A stretch of 64,000 nucleotides of DNA from Virgibacillus sp. MSJ-26 (GTDB taxonomy: Bacteria > Bacillota > Bacilli > Bacillales > Amphibacillaceae): assembly GCF_018918075.1 (NCBI RefSeq), contig NZ_JAHLPW010000014.1, positions 1 to 64,000 of the forward strand, read 5' to 3'. Positions within the stretch are counted from its first letter, which is position 1. Every line of letters begins with the position of its first letter. Below, one piece after another: positions 9,871 to 18,634 of this stretch. Position numbers and translations under genes: made by a program. Below the pieces are notes generated by a model. That model was not told the origin of the DNA. It made no database searches and saw nothing but the letters and a program-made list of their open reading frames with translations.

Positions 9871-10361
9871 TTAATAGATTAGCTTCTTATTCGTTACTTT
9901 AATATTTCCTACAGCTCTTTTAGTGGCATGATTGAACTAAAGGGTCACAAAAGAGTAATCCCCTGGATCTTTTACAGTAAATTCTACAACCGCTCCAACA
10001 CTGGCTGGTAACATCACCGTCTGCATGCCTTCCATATGGTTAGCTGGATTACCATCCATGTATACGTCTTTCATAATTGAACCGATAACATGAAATGAAC
10101 TGACTACAATTAATGACCTGGTACTGCCCCATTAAACGTCCAAGCTTTGTAAGTATTTCCTGGTTCAATTTCAATATCAGTTATTTGAGATATCAATTTC
10201 ACATAAACGTCAGTTCCATCCCGTTCCATTTCCAGAGGGACAGGAGGTTGGTTCAAATCCTGATGTGGTTCGATGAGATTTGCGTCAGTCTTTTCAGCAT
10301 TAGTAGTTTCGTTTGTTAACATATCACATAAAGGGAAAATAATAGTGAGCTTTTGGCTCAC
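9871..10361 (-). pseudogene. nirK: Decayed copper nitrite reductase (NirK/AniA-type), internal deletion and stop
   Basis: Remnant of a multicopper nitrite reductase. The first piece (start 10361) ends EPGNTYKAWTFNGAVPGH and then a stop at 10110, just where the first cupredoxin domain should continue. In another frame the text resumes as SSFHVIGSIMKDVYMDGNPA, and later VVEFTVKDPGDYSFV, then an in-frame TAG and FNHATKRAVG. These match the second half of the enzyme. Roughly 200 residues, including most copper ligands, are therefore deleted, and the frame is broken twice over. A terminator still follows. It sits between uvrB and minJ, where B. subtilis has no such gene, so it may be a degraded acquisition. 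Confidence 0.85.
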
Positions 10362-10390
10362 TAGCTAAGGAAAATTAAAATTTAAAAGTT

Positions 10391-11563
10391 TTATTTTTCT
10401 CTATAAGGCTTATTTGTAAAAATAAGACCTAATTTATAATGTTCGCCTTCGTAAAACGCACTTTGAATAAAACGAACTTCCCCATTAACGTCTAAGATTT
10501 CAATTTTGAAAAAGGATCCACTATTTTGCAACGCTTCATAGAATTCATTACTGTTAAGAATTAGTGTATCATTTACTTTTATAATCTTTTCCCCTACTTG
10601 GATACCCAGTCGATCTGCTGGAGTATTAGGAATAACACTAAGCACTTTCAATCCATTGTCTTCTTGATAAAAGTAAGGGTGATTGTTTTTATCTTTCATC
10701 CGTTCACGATAATTAATAATTTCATGACCGACAATAGCGGCCAACACTGCAGCTAAGGATAACCAAGACACATAGTAACTAAAACCTGCCAATAAAATAA
10801 CAAAAATGGCTAATAATAATACTCCTCTACCGATTCTCTTAGAAACGACTCTAGGTAATTCTGTTCTTAATTTAATATCATATCCAATTAAAAATGGAAA
10901 TAAAATGATACTAAATGTTTCGTCGCCAATTGGTAGAATTGGCCAGTATGGTTCAACCGGTGTAATTAGTCCACTAGGTATTAAAGCAAAAAATGGAATG
11001 AGACTTAGCCTCTTTATCTGTTGTTGTCCTATCCATCCCCCCCGTTTCCCCTGAATAAGTGAAGGGAAATTATCATTAGGTCTGCTGTTAATAATCATAA
11101 GAGCTTCCACAATTAGAAATAGGCCTATTAAAATAGCTAAACCTGTAAAATTTATATTAGAAAATAAGTTTTTATTAAAGTAGGATTGCTGATCCCAAAA
11201 CGCAGGTATAAATAACAGTACTAAATATGTAATACCTATCGTATAACTCGGTGATAACATAGTGAATCGAAGCGATAAACTTAATAAAATAATTATAATA
11301 CATAAAACTATTAACGTTTCATAGGAAAATACAATCCCTATACCAACTAATAAAATTGATATGATAAGACCAGATATGAGCGAAATTCCCCACGTATTTT
11401 TCCATTCTGAAAAAACATCAAACACGCGGGAACCGAAATCAACGCGTTCCTGGTGTATTCTACGGTAACCTGCCAGCAAAGTTAATAATAAAAACCAGTA
11501 AAATAAGGGATTAATAAAAAACCGACCAATTCCTATAAAAAATTCAATTAACCACGACTCCAT
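10391..11563 (-). CDS. minJ: Cell division topological determinant MinJ (PDZ membrane protein)
   Basis: Polytopic membrane protein of 390 residues with about eight hydrophobic segments over residues 1-275 and a C-terminal PDZ domain near 290-380 (core VIPNTPADRLGIQVGEKIIKVN). In B. subtilis MinJ links DivIVA at the pole and septum to MinD. It lies next to ctpB there, as here. The ATG at 11563 is chosen, with GAGGTGGGG about 9 nt upstream. A GTG at 11578 in frame lies inside that ribosome site. The symbol rests on topology, PDZ placement, length and synteny with ctpB. Confidence 0.85.
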   Translation of the reverse strand: MESWLIEFFIGIGRFFINPLFYWFLLLTLLAGYRRIHQERVDFGSRVFDVFSEWKNTWGISLISGLIISILLVGIGIVFSYETLIVLCIIIILLSLSLRFTMLSPSYTIGITYLVLLFIPAFWDQQSYFNKNLFSNINFTGLAILIGLFLIVEALMIINSRPNDNFPSLIQGKRGGWIGQQQIKRLSLIPFFALIPSGLITPVEPYWPILPIGDETFSIILFPFLIGYDIKLRTELPRVVSKRIGRGVLLLAIFVILLAGFSYYVSWLSLAAVLAAIVGHEIINYRERMKDKNNHPYFYQEDNGLKVLSVIPNTPADRLGIQVGEKIIKVNDTLILNSNEFYEALQNSGSFFKIEILDVNGEVRFIQSAFYEGEHYKLGLIFTNKPYREK

Positions 11564-11731
11564 CACTGAATTCCCCACCTCAATATCAAAAAGCTATGAT
11601 TATACGTCACATAATAGATTATCATTCTACTAGTATACTTGATATAGCCTGAAAATGCTCGATTTATTTAACTAAATAAATTATCGTCATTGTAACATAA
11701 TGCTTAATCGTTACCTCGCCTAGTTTGTGTT

Positions 11732-11810
11732 TTCAGTCGAGGCTATGCGCCTTTTTCTGGTCTATGCCTCTTCATCCCGGGCTATGCGCATACATATCAA
11801 TCTATGCGCC
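11732..11810 (+). repeat. Degenerate 20-bp tandem repeat, second locus (4 units)
   Basis: Four units of 20, 19, 20 and 20 bp, each ending in CTATGCG or CTATGCC, for example TTCATCCCGGGCTATGCGCA at 11771. It is the same unit family as at 3535-3668. It lies in the 390-bp gap between minJ and ctpB. A short ORF across it has no ribosome site and is rejected as a gene. Confidence 0.8.
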
Positions 11811-11914
11811 ACTTTTGGAAAGAGGAGCGTATTTACTGCATTTTTAAAAAACTTGTCCATAGATTCTCTTTATAACATGGTGAATTTAATTTATACCAGT
11901 ATTGGTGAAGTTCA

Positions 11915-11952
11915 AAAATAAACCCCATGTTCACTAAACATAGGGTTTATTT
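11915..11952. terminator. Terminator after ctpB
   Basis: AAATAAACCC(C)ATGTT...AACATAGGGTTTATTT forms a long stem. The minus strand continues TTTATTTTTG, so it ends the ctpB transcript. The symmetric ends could also stop plus-strand transcription. Confidence 0.85.
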
Positions 11953-11957
11953 AATAT

Positions 11958-13415
11958 TTAATATAATGTGTCGAGTGCTTTCTCTAATTGTTCATCGTCT
12001 TTACCCTCGCGAATATTTTCAATAAGTTTTGCTTCGATGACGCCAGCTGTCTCTTCATCAATTTCACCAGTTTTCTTTAAATCATTATCCTGTTGAAACT
12101 TTTCCACAGCTGTTTGTGTTTCTTTATTAAAATAGCCATCTGTTCGTCCAGGATCATACCCTAATCCTTTTAGCATAACTTGAATATTTTCTAAATTATC
12201 ACTTGCTGTATCTAGTTTTAATGTTTCTTCCAATTGCACAGGATTAGCATAATAATAGTCTGGTTGATCTATTTCGACTGTCGGCTCTACACCGTCTTCA
12301 TTAATCCAATTACCTTCAGGAGAAAGCCACTTATAAAATGTTAATTTCACCGTACTTCCATCACCAAGTGGAACAGCTTGTTGAACTGTGCCTTTACCAA
12401 AGCTAGTAGTTCCTACAATATCATAGCCTATTTCTTTCATTGCTACTGCAAGAATTTCAGAAGCGGATGCACTACCTTCATTAACTAGTACATTGATTGG
12501 ATAGTCTTTCTTTTTATCTAATTCAGTATAATACTTCTCTTTATTGCCTTCTTTGTCTTCAATTTGAATATAAGGAATATCTTTAGGTACAAAGAGTTCC
12601 AAAATATCCTCAACTGAATTTAATAACCCACCCGGGTTTCCTCGAACGTCTATGACAAGTCCATCAATTTTTTTACTTTCAAGTTCTTCCAATTGTTCAT
12701 TAAATTCTTCAGCAGTATGTTCTGAGAAATTGGTGACTTCAAGGATACCAGTTTTCTTACCGTTACTCTCATCAAGTTCTGAATACACTGTCTCGATTGG
12801 AATTTTGTCGCGAACAAGTGTAACTTCAAATGGTTTACTTGCCCCAGAACGTTGAATCGTCAACACAACTTCTGAACCTTTTTCACCTCGTATTTTATTA
12901 ACTGCTTCGTTTAAATCATATCCTTCTAAAGCTTCTTCATCTACCTTTAAAACCTCATCATTTGGTCTAAGACCTGCTTTTTCCGCTGGTGAATCTTTAA
13001 TGGGTGCGACGATAGTAACATTGCCATTTACCATACTAACTTCAGCACCAATTCCTTCAAAAGAAGACTCAATTTGTTCATTAAACTCTTCCATTTCCTC
13101 TACATCCATATATGTACTATACGGATCATCAAGCGAAGTTAACATGCCTTGTATAGCACCTTCAATGAGGTCTTGATCACCGATGTCCTCGATGAAATGC
13201 TCCTTTATTAAACTATAGGCTTGTGAAACCTTTTCCATGTCCTCTGGTGAGTCACTATTTTTCTCATTTGAAAATGGTATTTCTTTACCAGGTTGTCCTC
13301 CTGGATTTGCTGACTGATTACTCTGTGCTAAATTAACACCTAAATAAGCCCCTATAAAGCCTAATAATAGGGCTGATATCAAAACAATTCCTATTTGCTT
13401 TTTGTTTAGCTTCAT
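11958..13415 (-). CDS. ctpB: S41 carboxy-terminal processing protease CtpB
   Basis: Membrane-anchored serine protease of the S41 family, 485 residues. In B. subtilis CtpB cleaves SpoIVFA and so starts pro-sigma-K processing during sporulation. Residues 8-30 form a signal anchor. A PDZ domain spans about 110-200 (AEKAGLRPNDEVLKVD), then the S41 core, with a serine-lysine dyad S317 (in GSASASE) and K341 (in SFGKGTVQ) plus Q345. A C-terminal peptidoglycan-binding domain lies near 410-460 (LKGLGYDPGRTDGYFN). The ATG at 13415 follows GGGGTG. The frame extends ten codons upstream without a ribosome site. It lies next to minJ as in B. subtilis. Confidence 0.93.
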   Translation of the reverse strand: MKLNKKQIGIVLISALLLGFIGAYLGVNLAQSNQSANPGGQPGKEIPFSNEKNSDSPEDMEKVSQAYSLIKEHFIEDIGDQDLIEGAIQGMLTSLDDPYSTYMDVEEMEEFNEQIESSFEGIGAEVSMVNGNVTIVAPIKDSPAEKAGLRPNDEVLKVDEEALEGYDLNEAVNKIRGEKGSEVVLTIQRSGASKPFEVTLVRDKIPIETVYSELDESNGKKTGILEVTNFSEHTAEEFNEQLEELESKKIDGLVIDVRGNPGGLLNSVEDILELFVPKDIPYIQIEDKEGNKEKYYTELDKKKDYPINVLVNEGSASASEILAVAMKEIGYDIVGTTSFGKGTVQQAVPLGDGSTVKLTFYKWLSPEGNWINEDGVEPTVEIDQPDYYYANPVQLEETLKLDTASDNLENIQVMLKGLGYDPGRTDGYFNKETQTAVEKFQQDNDLKKTGEIDEETAGVIEAKLIENIREGKDDEQLEKALDTLY

Positions 13416-13523
13416 TCTTTCACCCCAAACGTATGTTAGACACAATTATTACTAATACTGAAAAGCATATCATGTTATCGGCCTAATGACTATGGATATA
13501 TTCTAAATCAGGATATATCTTTC

Positions 13524-13562
13524 AAAAAAAGACATCTCACTTTTTTGTGTGATGTCTTTTTT
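13524..13562. terminator. Terminator after the M23 hydrolase gene
   Basis: AAAAAAGACATC.CAC/GTG.GATGTCTTTTTT hairpin with A-runs and T-runs on both sides, so it is potentially bidirectional. It lies 33 bp past the stop of the M23 gene at 13595. Confidence 0.9.
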
Positions 13563-13594
13563 ATTTTATGCTTAAAATTTTAGGACATGTGTAA

Positions 13595-14959
13595 TTAATT
13601 AATAAAACCCATAGGATTGGATGGATTTCTCCAGCCACCTGGATGAATTTCAAAGTGTAAATGTGGTCCTGTTGAACGGCCTGTGTTTCCAGTGTGACCT
13701 ATTATCTGTCCTTGTTTTACAGATTGTCCAGACGAGACAGATGTAGAGCTTAAGTGTCCATATAATGTTGTATACACTTTACCATCTATATAATGGTCGA
13801 CCATGATTGTTGTCCCATAACCGCTCATCGTTCCTGCAGTTCTGACGTTTCCTGATGCCGCTACCTTTACAGGAGTTCCAATTGGCGCACCAAAGTCTAC
13901 CCCCGCATGAAGTCTTCCCCATCTATGTCCGAATCCGGAAGTTATACCATTGCCGACTGGTCTAATAAAATCCCCACCTCCACTTGGAGTTTCAGCAGGA
14001 GTTGCTTTTCCTTCAGATCCAGAGTTATTGGAAGTGTTATTTGACTTAGCTTGTGATTGTTTTCTTGCTTTTTCTGCTGCTTCTTTTTCAGCTTTTTCTT
14101 TTGCTAACTGCTCCAACTCTTTCTTTTCACTTTCTGCAAGTTCTTTTGCCTTTTGAATTGAATCTGATTGAGCATCAACAAGTTTTTGTTCTTCTTCCAA
14201 GGTCAAGTTATACTCTTCCAACTCATCATATTCTTCTTCAAGTTGAGCCATCAATGTTTCTTTTTTATCTAGTTGACCATCTAAATCTTCTTTTAAGGCA
14301 ACCAATTCTTTTTTCTGATCCTCTAAAGCTACCTTTTTATCTTCTACTTCTGATTTTTTTGTTTCAACGGATACTTGCTTTTCTTCTAAATCCACCTTAT
14401 CCGCTTCATGTTCTTCCATAATCGTTTTATCTTGATCCATGATTGTGTTGACCGCGGAAGATCTATTTATAAAGTCGCTGAAGCTTTTAGAGCCTAAAAT
14501 AACCTCTATGTATTTCATGCTTCCACCATTTTTTTGAATAGCTCTCAATCTATTTTTCAATAAATCATCTCGCTTGGCAATCCGTTCCTTTAATGTTGAT
14601 ATTTCTTTTTTGAGTTTATCAATTTCATCACCAAGTTCGGTGATTTTCTTATCTGTAGTATCAATTTCCTTTTCTTTTGAATCAATATTTTTTCTTGTTT
14701 TTGTTAATTTATCGTCAATCTCATCTATTTCACTTAAGACGTTATCTTGTTCATCTTTATTATCGTCCATTTTACCTTTTGTACTTTCTTTGTCTTTCTC
14801 TAGGTCACCTTTTTTATTTTGTAATTCACCATGTTCTTTCTCTAGTTCATTAATCTTTTCATCTAAATCTTTTTGCGAAGCTGCCTTGGTAATATTGCTA
14901 CCCCCGAAGACAGATAATGTTAAAACAGCGACAAGAATAAATAAATATCGTCTTTTCAA
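13595..14959 (-). CDS. Secreted murein hydrolase activator/endopeptidase, coiled coil plus M23
   Basis: Exported protein of 454 residues. It has a signal peptide (KRRYLFILVAVLTLSVFGG, cleavage near ITKAA), a highly charged coiled coil from about 28 to 310, a linker rich in Ser/Asn/Gly, and a C-terminal M23 domain with the metal-site motifs HAGVDFG and HLHFEI. It starts at TTG 14959 after AAGGGG. It lies directly downstream of ftsE-ftsX. In streptococci the coiled-coil hydrolase PcsB works with FtsEX, and in E. coli EnvC does, so FtsEX probably controls this enzyme during cell-wall cleavage. In B. subtilis FtsEX acts on CwlO, whose catalytic domain is NlpC/P60, so this M23 partner differs from that model. 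Confidence 0.9.
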   Translation of the reverse strand: MKRRYLFILVAVLTLSVFGGSNITKAASQKDLDEKINELEKEHGELQNKKGDLEKDKESTKGKMDDNKDEQDNVLSEIDEIDDKLTKTRKNIDSKEKEIDTTDKKITELGDEIDKLKKEISTLKERIAKRDDLLKNRLRAIQKNGGSMKYIEVILGSKSFSDFINRSSAVNTIMDQDKTIMEEHEADKVDLEEKQVSVETKKSEVEDKKVALEDQKKELVALKEDLDGQLDKKETLMAQLEEEYDELEEYNLTLEEEQKLVDAQSDSIQKAKELAESEKKELEQLAKEKAEKEAAEKARKQSQAKSNNTSNNSGSEGKATPAETPSGGGDFIRPVGNGITSGFGHRWGRLHAGVDFGAPIGTPVKVAASGNVRTAGTMSGYGTTIMVDHYIDGKVYTTLYGHLSSTSVSSGQSVKQGQIIGHTGNTGRSTGPHLHFEIHPGGWRNPSNPMGFIN

Positions 14960-15001
14960 TTACTAGTTCCCCTTCCCTCTGTAACATATTATCTTCTTTT
15001 T

Positions 15002-15895
15002 TTATACTCTTAAGAACTTGCGGACACTCATCACGCTTCCCCAAATCCCAATAAATGCTCCGATTGAGATGATTAAGAGAGAGAGCTGCCATGCAAATGG
15101 ATTGAATGGTAATAATTCTACAAAACTAAACGTTATCTGATGGCTTAAATTCGTATCAATATAATAATAGCCGCCTATGATGACAGCTATAGGTAACAGT
15201 GAGCCGAAAACACCCAGTAACATACCTTCTATAAAAAATGGCCATCTAATAAACCCGTTTGCTGCTCCTACAAGTTTCATAATCCCTATTTCTCTACTAC
15301 GTGCCATAATTGTCAGTTTAATAGTATTGGAGATTAAAAAGATAGCAGTAAATACAAGACCAATGATTAGAACAACACCAATCGTTCTAGCATATTTATT
15401 AAATTCAAAAAGTCTTTTTACAACGTCTTTTCCGTAGATGACCTCATCAACACTATCAAATGTTTCTATTTTTGAAGCGACCGTTTCTGTTTCATTAGGA
15501 TGTTTAGCTCGGACAATAAAAGCGTGGCTAAGAGGGTTATCTTGTTCAAATAACTCCCAAGACTTTCCTTCTTCTCCCATACTCTTTATCAGATTTTTAA
15601 GCTCGTCCTCTTTAGATGAGAAAACGACAGTATCTACTTGATCTATTTGTTCAATTTGCTTACCAAGGACTTTAATTTGTGCATCATCTGCCGTTCGGTC
15701 AATATGCACACTAATTTCTACATCTTCTTCAATATTTTCAGCCATTTGATTTAAATTCAGCATTAATGCCAAAAAGGCACCGACCAAAATTAAGGTCACT
15801 GTAACTGCAGCTATAGAAGCTACTGACATCCAACCGTTTCGAAATACATTTTTAAATCCTTCTCGTAAATGTCTCTTTATGTTTCTAAATTTCAT
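15002..15895 (-). CDS. ftsX: Cell division ABC transporter permease-like protein FtsX
   Basis: Integral membrane partner of FtsE, 297 residues. One helix lies near residues 20-45, then a large extracellular loop to about 165 that engages a hydrolase, then three further helices near 170-190, 220-245 and 265-290. The typical start KFRNIKRHLREGFKNVFRNG is clear. The ATG at 15895 was chosen. It overlaps the end of ftsE by 11 nt, with AGGTGA about 9 nt upstream. A GTG at 15907 would add four residues. FtsEX regulates peptidoglycan hydrolases, and in B. subtilis also entry into sporulation. Confidence 0.95.
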   Translation of the reverse strand: MKFRNIKRHLREGFKNVFRNGWMSVASIAAVTVTLILVGAFLALMLNLNQMAENIEEDVEISVHIDRTADDAQIKVLGKQIEQIDQVDTVVFSSKEDELKNLIKSMGEEGKSWELFEQDNPLSHAFIVRAKHPNETETVASKIETFDSVDEVIYGKDVVKRLFEFNKYARTIGVVLIIGLVFTAIFLISNTIKLTIMARSREIGIMKLVGAANGFIRWPFFIEGMLLGVFGSLLPIAVIIGGYYYIDTNLSHQITFSFVELLPFNPFAWQLSLLIISIGAFIGIWGSVMSVRKFLRV

Positions 15896-16571
15896 AGCCG
15901 TATTCACCTCGGTCTTGGTCCCTTACTATTCGACCGCCCTCGATAGCAATTACTCGTTTTTTTATAGTGTTTACAATTTCTTGGCTGTGCGTTGCCATAA
16001 TAATCGTTGTTCCTCGCGAATTGATTTCTTCAAATGTACGCATAATCCCCCATGACGTTTCAGGATCAAGATTCCCTGTTGGTTCATCCGCAATGACAAT
16101 CTTCGGTTGATTGACTATTGCCCGGGCAATAGAAACCCTCTGTTGCTCACCACCGGATAATTCATCAGGGATAAAACGTGCTTTATTTTTCAGACCGACA
16201 AGTTCCAATACGTCCATAACTTTAGTGCGGATGACTTTCGGATACTCACCGATGACTTCTAGAGCATAGGCGACATTTTCGTATACAGTTAACTTGGGGA
16301 GTAATTTGAAATCCTGAAAAATGACACCCACATTTCTTCTTAAGTATGGTACATCTTTTTCTTTTAACTCGCTTAGATTAGTGTTGTTTATTATTATGGT
16401 GCCTGATGTGGCTTTCTCCTCGCGATAGATCAATTTAACAAAGGTTGACTTACCTGCACCACTCGGGCCAACAATATAAACAAATTCTCCTTGATCAATT
16501 TGAACATTAACACCTTGGAGAGCAGTAACCCCATTCTCATATTTTTTATGTATGTCTTTCATCAAAATCAT
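15885..16571 (-). CDS. ftsE: Cell division ATP-binding protein FtsE
   Basis: Cytoplasmic ABC ATPase of 228 residues, full length. Walker A GPSGAGKST is near residue 36, signature LSGGEQQRVSIARA near 139, Walker B IVIADEPTGNLD near 160, and an H-loop histidine lies in MATHS. It pairs with FtsX, whose reading frame begins inside ftsE, so the two are translationally coupled. The next gene in the operon is the coiled-coil M23 hydrolase, the likely target of the complex. Confidence 0.97.
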   Translation of the reverse strand: MILMKDIHKKYENGVTALQGVNVQIDQGEFVYIVGPSGAGKSTFVKLIYREEKATSGTIIINNTNLSELKEKDVPYLRRNVGVIFQDFKLLPKLTVYENVAYALEVIGEYPKVIRTKVMDVLELVGLKNKARFIPDELSGGEQQRVSIARAIVNQPKIVIADEPTGNLDPETSWGIMRTFEEINSRGTTIIMATHSQEIVNTIKKRVIAIEGGRIVRDQDRGEYGYEI

Positions 16572-16818
16572 TTAATTATCACCTTTAATTATATTTGCTG
16601 ATTTTTTAAGCATTATTAGTAACTATCTTTCTAAGTTTCTATAAGTAACTATTAACTAGTATAACATCTTTCGACTACTTTTTTAGACATAAAATTATTA
16701 CATTTTCATTTCAACTCAATGGATTTTAGTCGGATTTTGTTACACGCGGAAACATATGGGGATTTTTGGTAATTATTTGCTGAAAGAAGGTAATCTATGT
16801 GGAAATATAATTCAAGAT
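16572..16818. other. Gap upstream of ftsE: no gene seen
   Basis: AT-rich intergenic DNA between cccB and ftsE. I see no ORF with a ribosome site and no strong repeat. The ftsE promoter should lie here, but no clear pair of -35 and -10 boxes stood out. Confidence 0.5.
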
Positions 16819-16855
16819 AAAAAAGACTTGTCCTTTTATGTGGACAAGTCTTTTA
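16819..16855. terminator. Terminator after the cytochrome c551 gene
   Basis: AAAAGACTTGTCC...GGACAAGTCTTTT hairpin with T-runs on both strands, 17 bp past the stop of the cytochrome gene at 16872. Confidence 0.9.
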
Positions 16856-16871
16856 CTTGCTGCATATCAAG

Positions 16872-17210
16872 TTATTTTTTCTCTGCTAGCCAATCTGATA
16901 GTGTCTCTGTATCTTCGTCAGAAACCTGTGATTGAGCTGGCATTCCGCCTGTACCTTCTTGGATGATATCGGCGATTTCGTCAGCATCATATTTAGATCC
17001 TACATCGGTTAAATCTGGACCATTATTTCCTTCGAGATCTGCGCCGTGACATGCTGAACAGTTATTTTCATAAATTTCTTCAGCTGCTGATGCTGTCTCT
17101 CCACCTGTATCATCGCCGCCTTCATCTGTTGCATTGTCGTCTCCACCGCCACCACATGCACCAAGTACAAGGACTGCACCGAAGAGAACTGCCATTAACC
17201 ATTTCTTCAT
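16872..17210 (-). CDS. cccB: Cytochrome c551 lipoprotein, CccB-like
   Basis: Small lipid-anchored c-type cytochrome on the outer face of the membrane, 112 residues. The lipobox is LGAC with the lipid cysteine at about residue 19, followed by a low-complexity Gly/Asp/Thr/Glu linker. The haem site CSACH is near residue 56 and the likely axial methionine lies in GGMPAQ near residue 92. An AGGGGGA ribosome site precedes the ATG. CccB carries electrons near the terminal oxidases. It lies between ftsE and prfB as in B. subtilis, and has its own terminator. Confidence 0.92.
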   Translation of the reverse strand: MKKWLMAVLFGAVLVLGACGGGGDDNATDEGGDDTGGETASAAEEIYENNCSACHGADLEGNNGPDLTDVGSKYDADEIADIIQEGTGGMPAQSQVSDEDTETLSDWLAEKK

Positions 17211-17453
17211 TAAGAAATCCCCCTAACAAATGTTGTTATAATTAAGCTGTCACTCACTATTATAACCCAACAACAAATATTTTAAACAAATATGAGGGGG
17301 AATTTCTTCCTGATTCTCTGATGAAAATCAACACAACTATTGACACATCAAAGCTAAAGACACTTTTTGTCTTTTTCATGAATTTGCCAGTTTTACCAAG
17401 TGATAAGCAATTTAACGGGTATTATAAAACTTCCCGCATTTAAAAAGGATGCT

Positions 17454-18558
17454 TTATGATTGCATTGTTGATCTAAGGTATGCATCAATAAATGGATCAA
17501 GCTCTCCATCTACAACACCTTGAGCATTACCGGCCTCTACATTTGTCCGATGATCTTTTACCATTGTATATGGGTGGAAAACATAAGAACGAATTTGACT
17601 GCCCCAGCCAATTTCTTTTTGCTCTCCTCGTATTGCTGCTAATTCTTCTTGTTGCTTTTCTATTTCTAATTGATATAACTTAGATTTAAGCATTTTCATA
17701 GCGGCTTCTCGGTTTTTAATTTGTGAACGTTCATTTTGACACGTCACTACTACATGTGTCGGAATATGAGTTATTCTGACAGCTGAATCCGTTGTATTAA
17801 CATGCTGTCCACCAGCACCACTTGCACGGTAAGTGTCAATTTTAATGTCTTCATTTTTAACTTCTATATCAACATCATCTGACATCTCTGGTGTCACGTC
17901 GCAAGAAACAAAGGATGTGTGACGTCGTCCAGATGAATCAAACGGTGAAATGCGTACAAGGCGATGAACACCTTTTTCGGATTTTAAATAACCATACGCG
18001 TTGTATCCTTTTACAAGGAGGGTGACACTTTTTACGCCCGCTTCATCCCCTGGTAAGTAATCTAACGTTTCTACCTTATAGTTTTTATGTTCGCACCATC
18101 TCTGGTACATACGGAGTAAGATACTAGCCCAGTCCTGTGATTCCGTCCCACCGGCACCAGGGTGCAGCTCAACAATCGCATTATTAGCATCATAAGGCTC
18201 ATTTAGGAGCATTTCTAGTTCATACTCACTTATCTCTTCCTGATAATCGCTCAATTCACGATTAAGCTCATCTAAAAGTTCTTGGTCTTCTTCTTCTTTA
18301 ACTAGTTCATAGGTCGCTTCTAAATCTTCATACTTGCTATTGATTTCTTCAAAGCGATTAACCGTATGTTTCAAGTTATTGTTTTCATCTATGACAGTTT
18401 GTGCGTTCTTTTGGTCATCCCAGAAGGATGGTTCTGTCATTTCTAGTTCAAGTTCATGAATCCGTTTATTTTTTGCATCGAGGTCAAAGAGACCCCCTGA
18501 ATTTTTCGATTTGCATTGCGATTTGATTTAGTTCGGTTTTAATTTGTCCTAATTCCAT
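17454..18558 (-). CDS. prfB: Peptide chain release factor 2 (programmed +1 frameshift)
   Basis: Release factor for UGA and UAA stop codons, 367 residues once the frameshift is made. Translation starts at ATG 18558 after AGGTGAATTTTA and runs 24 codons to an in-frame TGA at 18486-18484. The site reads AGG GGG TCT CTT TGA C, the classical RF2 slippery stop, where CTT-T slips by +1 to read GAC. The second frame continues to 17454. The SPF codon-recognition motif (RISPFDSSG) and the catalytic GGQ (GAGGQHVN) are intact. Low RF2 favours slippage, so the protein controls its own synthesis. It follows secA, with a terminator between. Confidence 0.97.
18484..18498 (-). promoter_or_regulatory. prfB programmed frameshift site
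   Basis: On the minus strand AGGGGGTCTCTTTGA combines an internal Shine-Dalgarno-like AGGGGG, a slippery CTT codon and the in-frame TGA. It is the standard autoregulatory frameshift signal of RF2 genes. Confidence 0.95.
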
Positions 18559-18605
18559 TAAAATTCACCTCTGTATAGCCTTTACAATAGATTTAAATTT
18601 GATTC

Positions 18606-18628
18606 AAAAAGCTCCCGGTAAACGGGAG
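18606..18628 (-). terminator. Terminator between secA and prfB
   Basis: CTCCCG...CGGGAG stem with a short loop, followed on the minus strand by CTTTTTG. It lies just after the secA stop. The plus strand also has TTTTTT after the stem. Confidence 0.8.
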
Positions 18629-18634
18629 GCTTTT

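Noticed and set aside
14053..14966. Long hydrophobic-looking ORFs antisense to the M23 hydrolase
   Set aside because: They are complements of the Lys/Glu-rich coiled coil, which reads as Phe/Leu/Ser-rich on the other strand.
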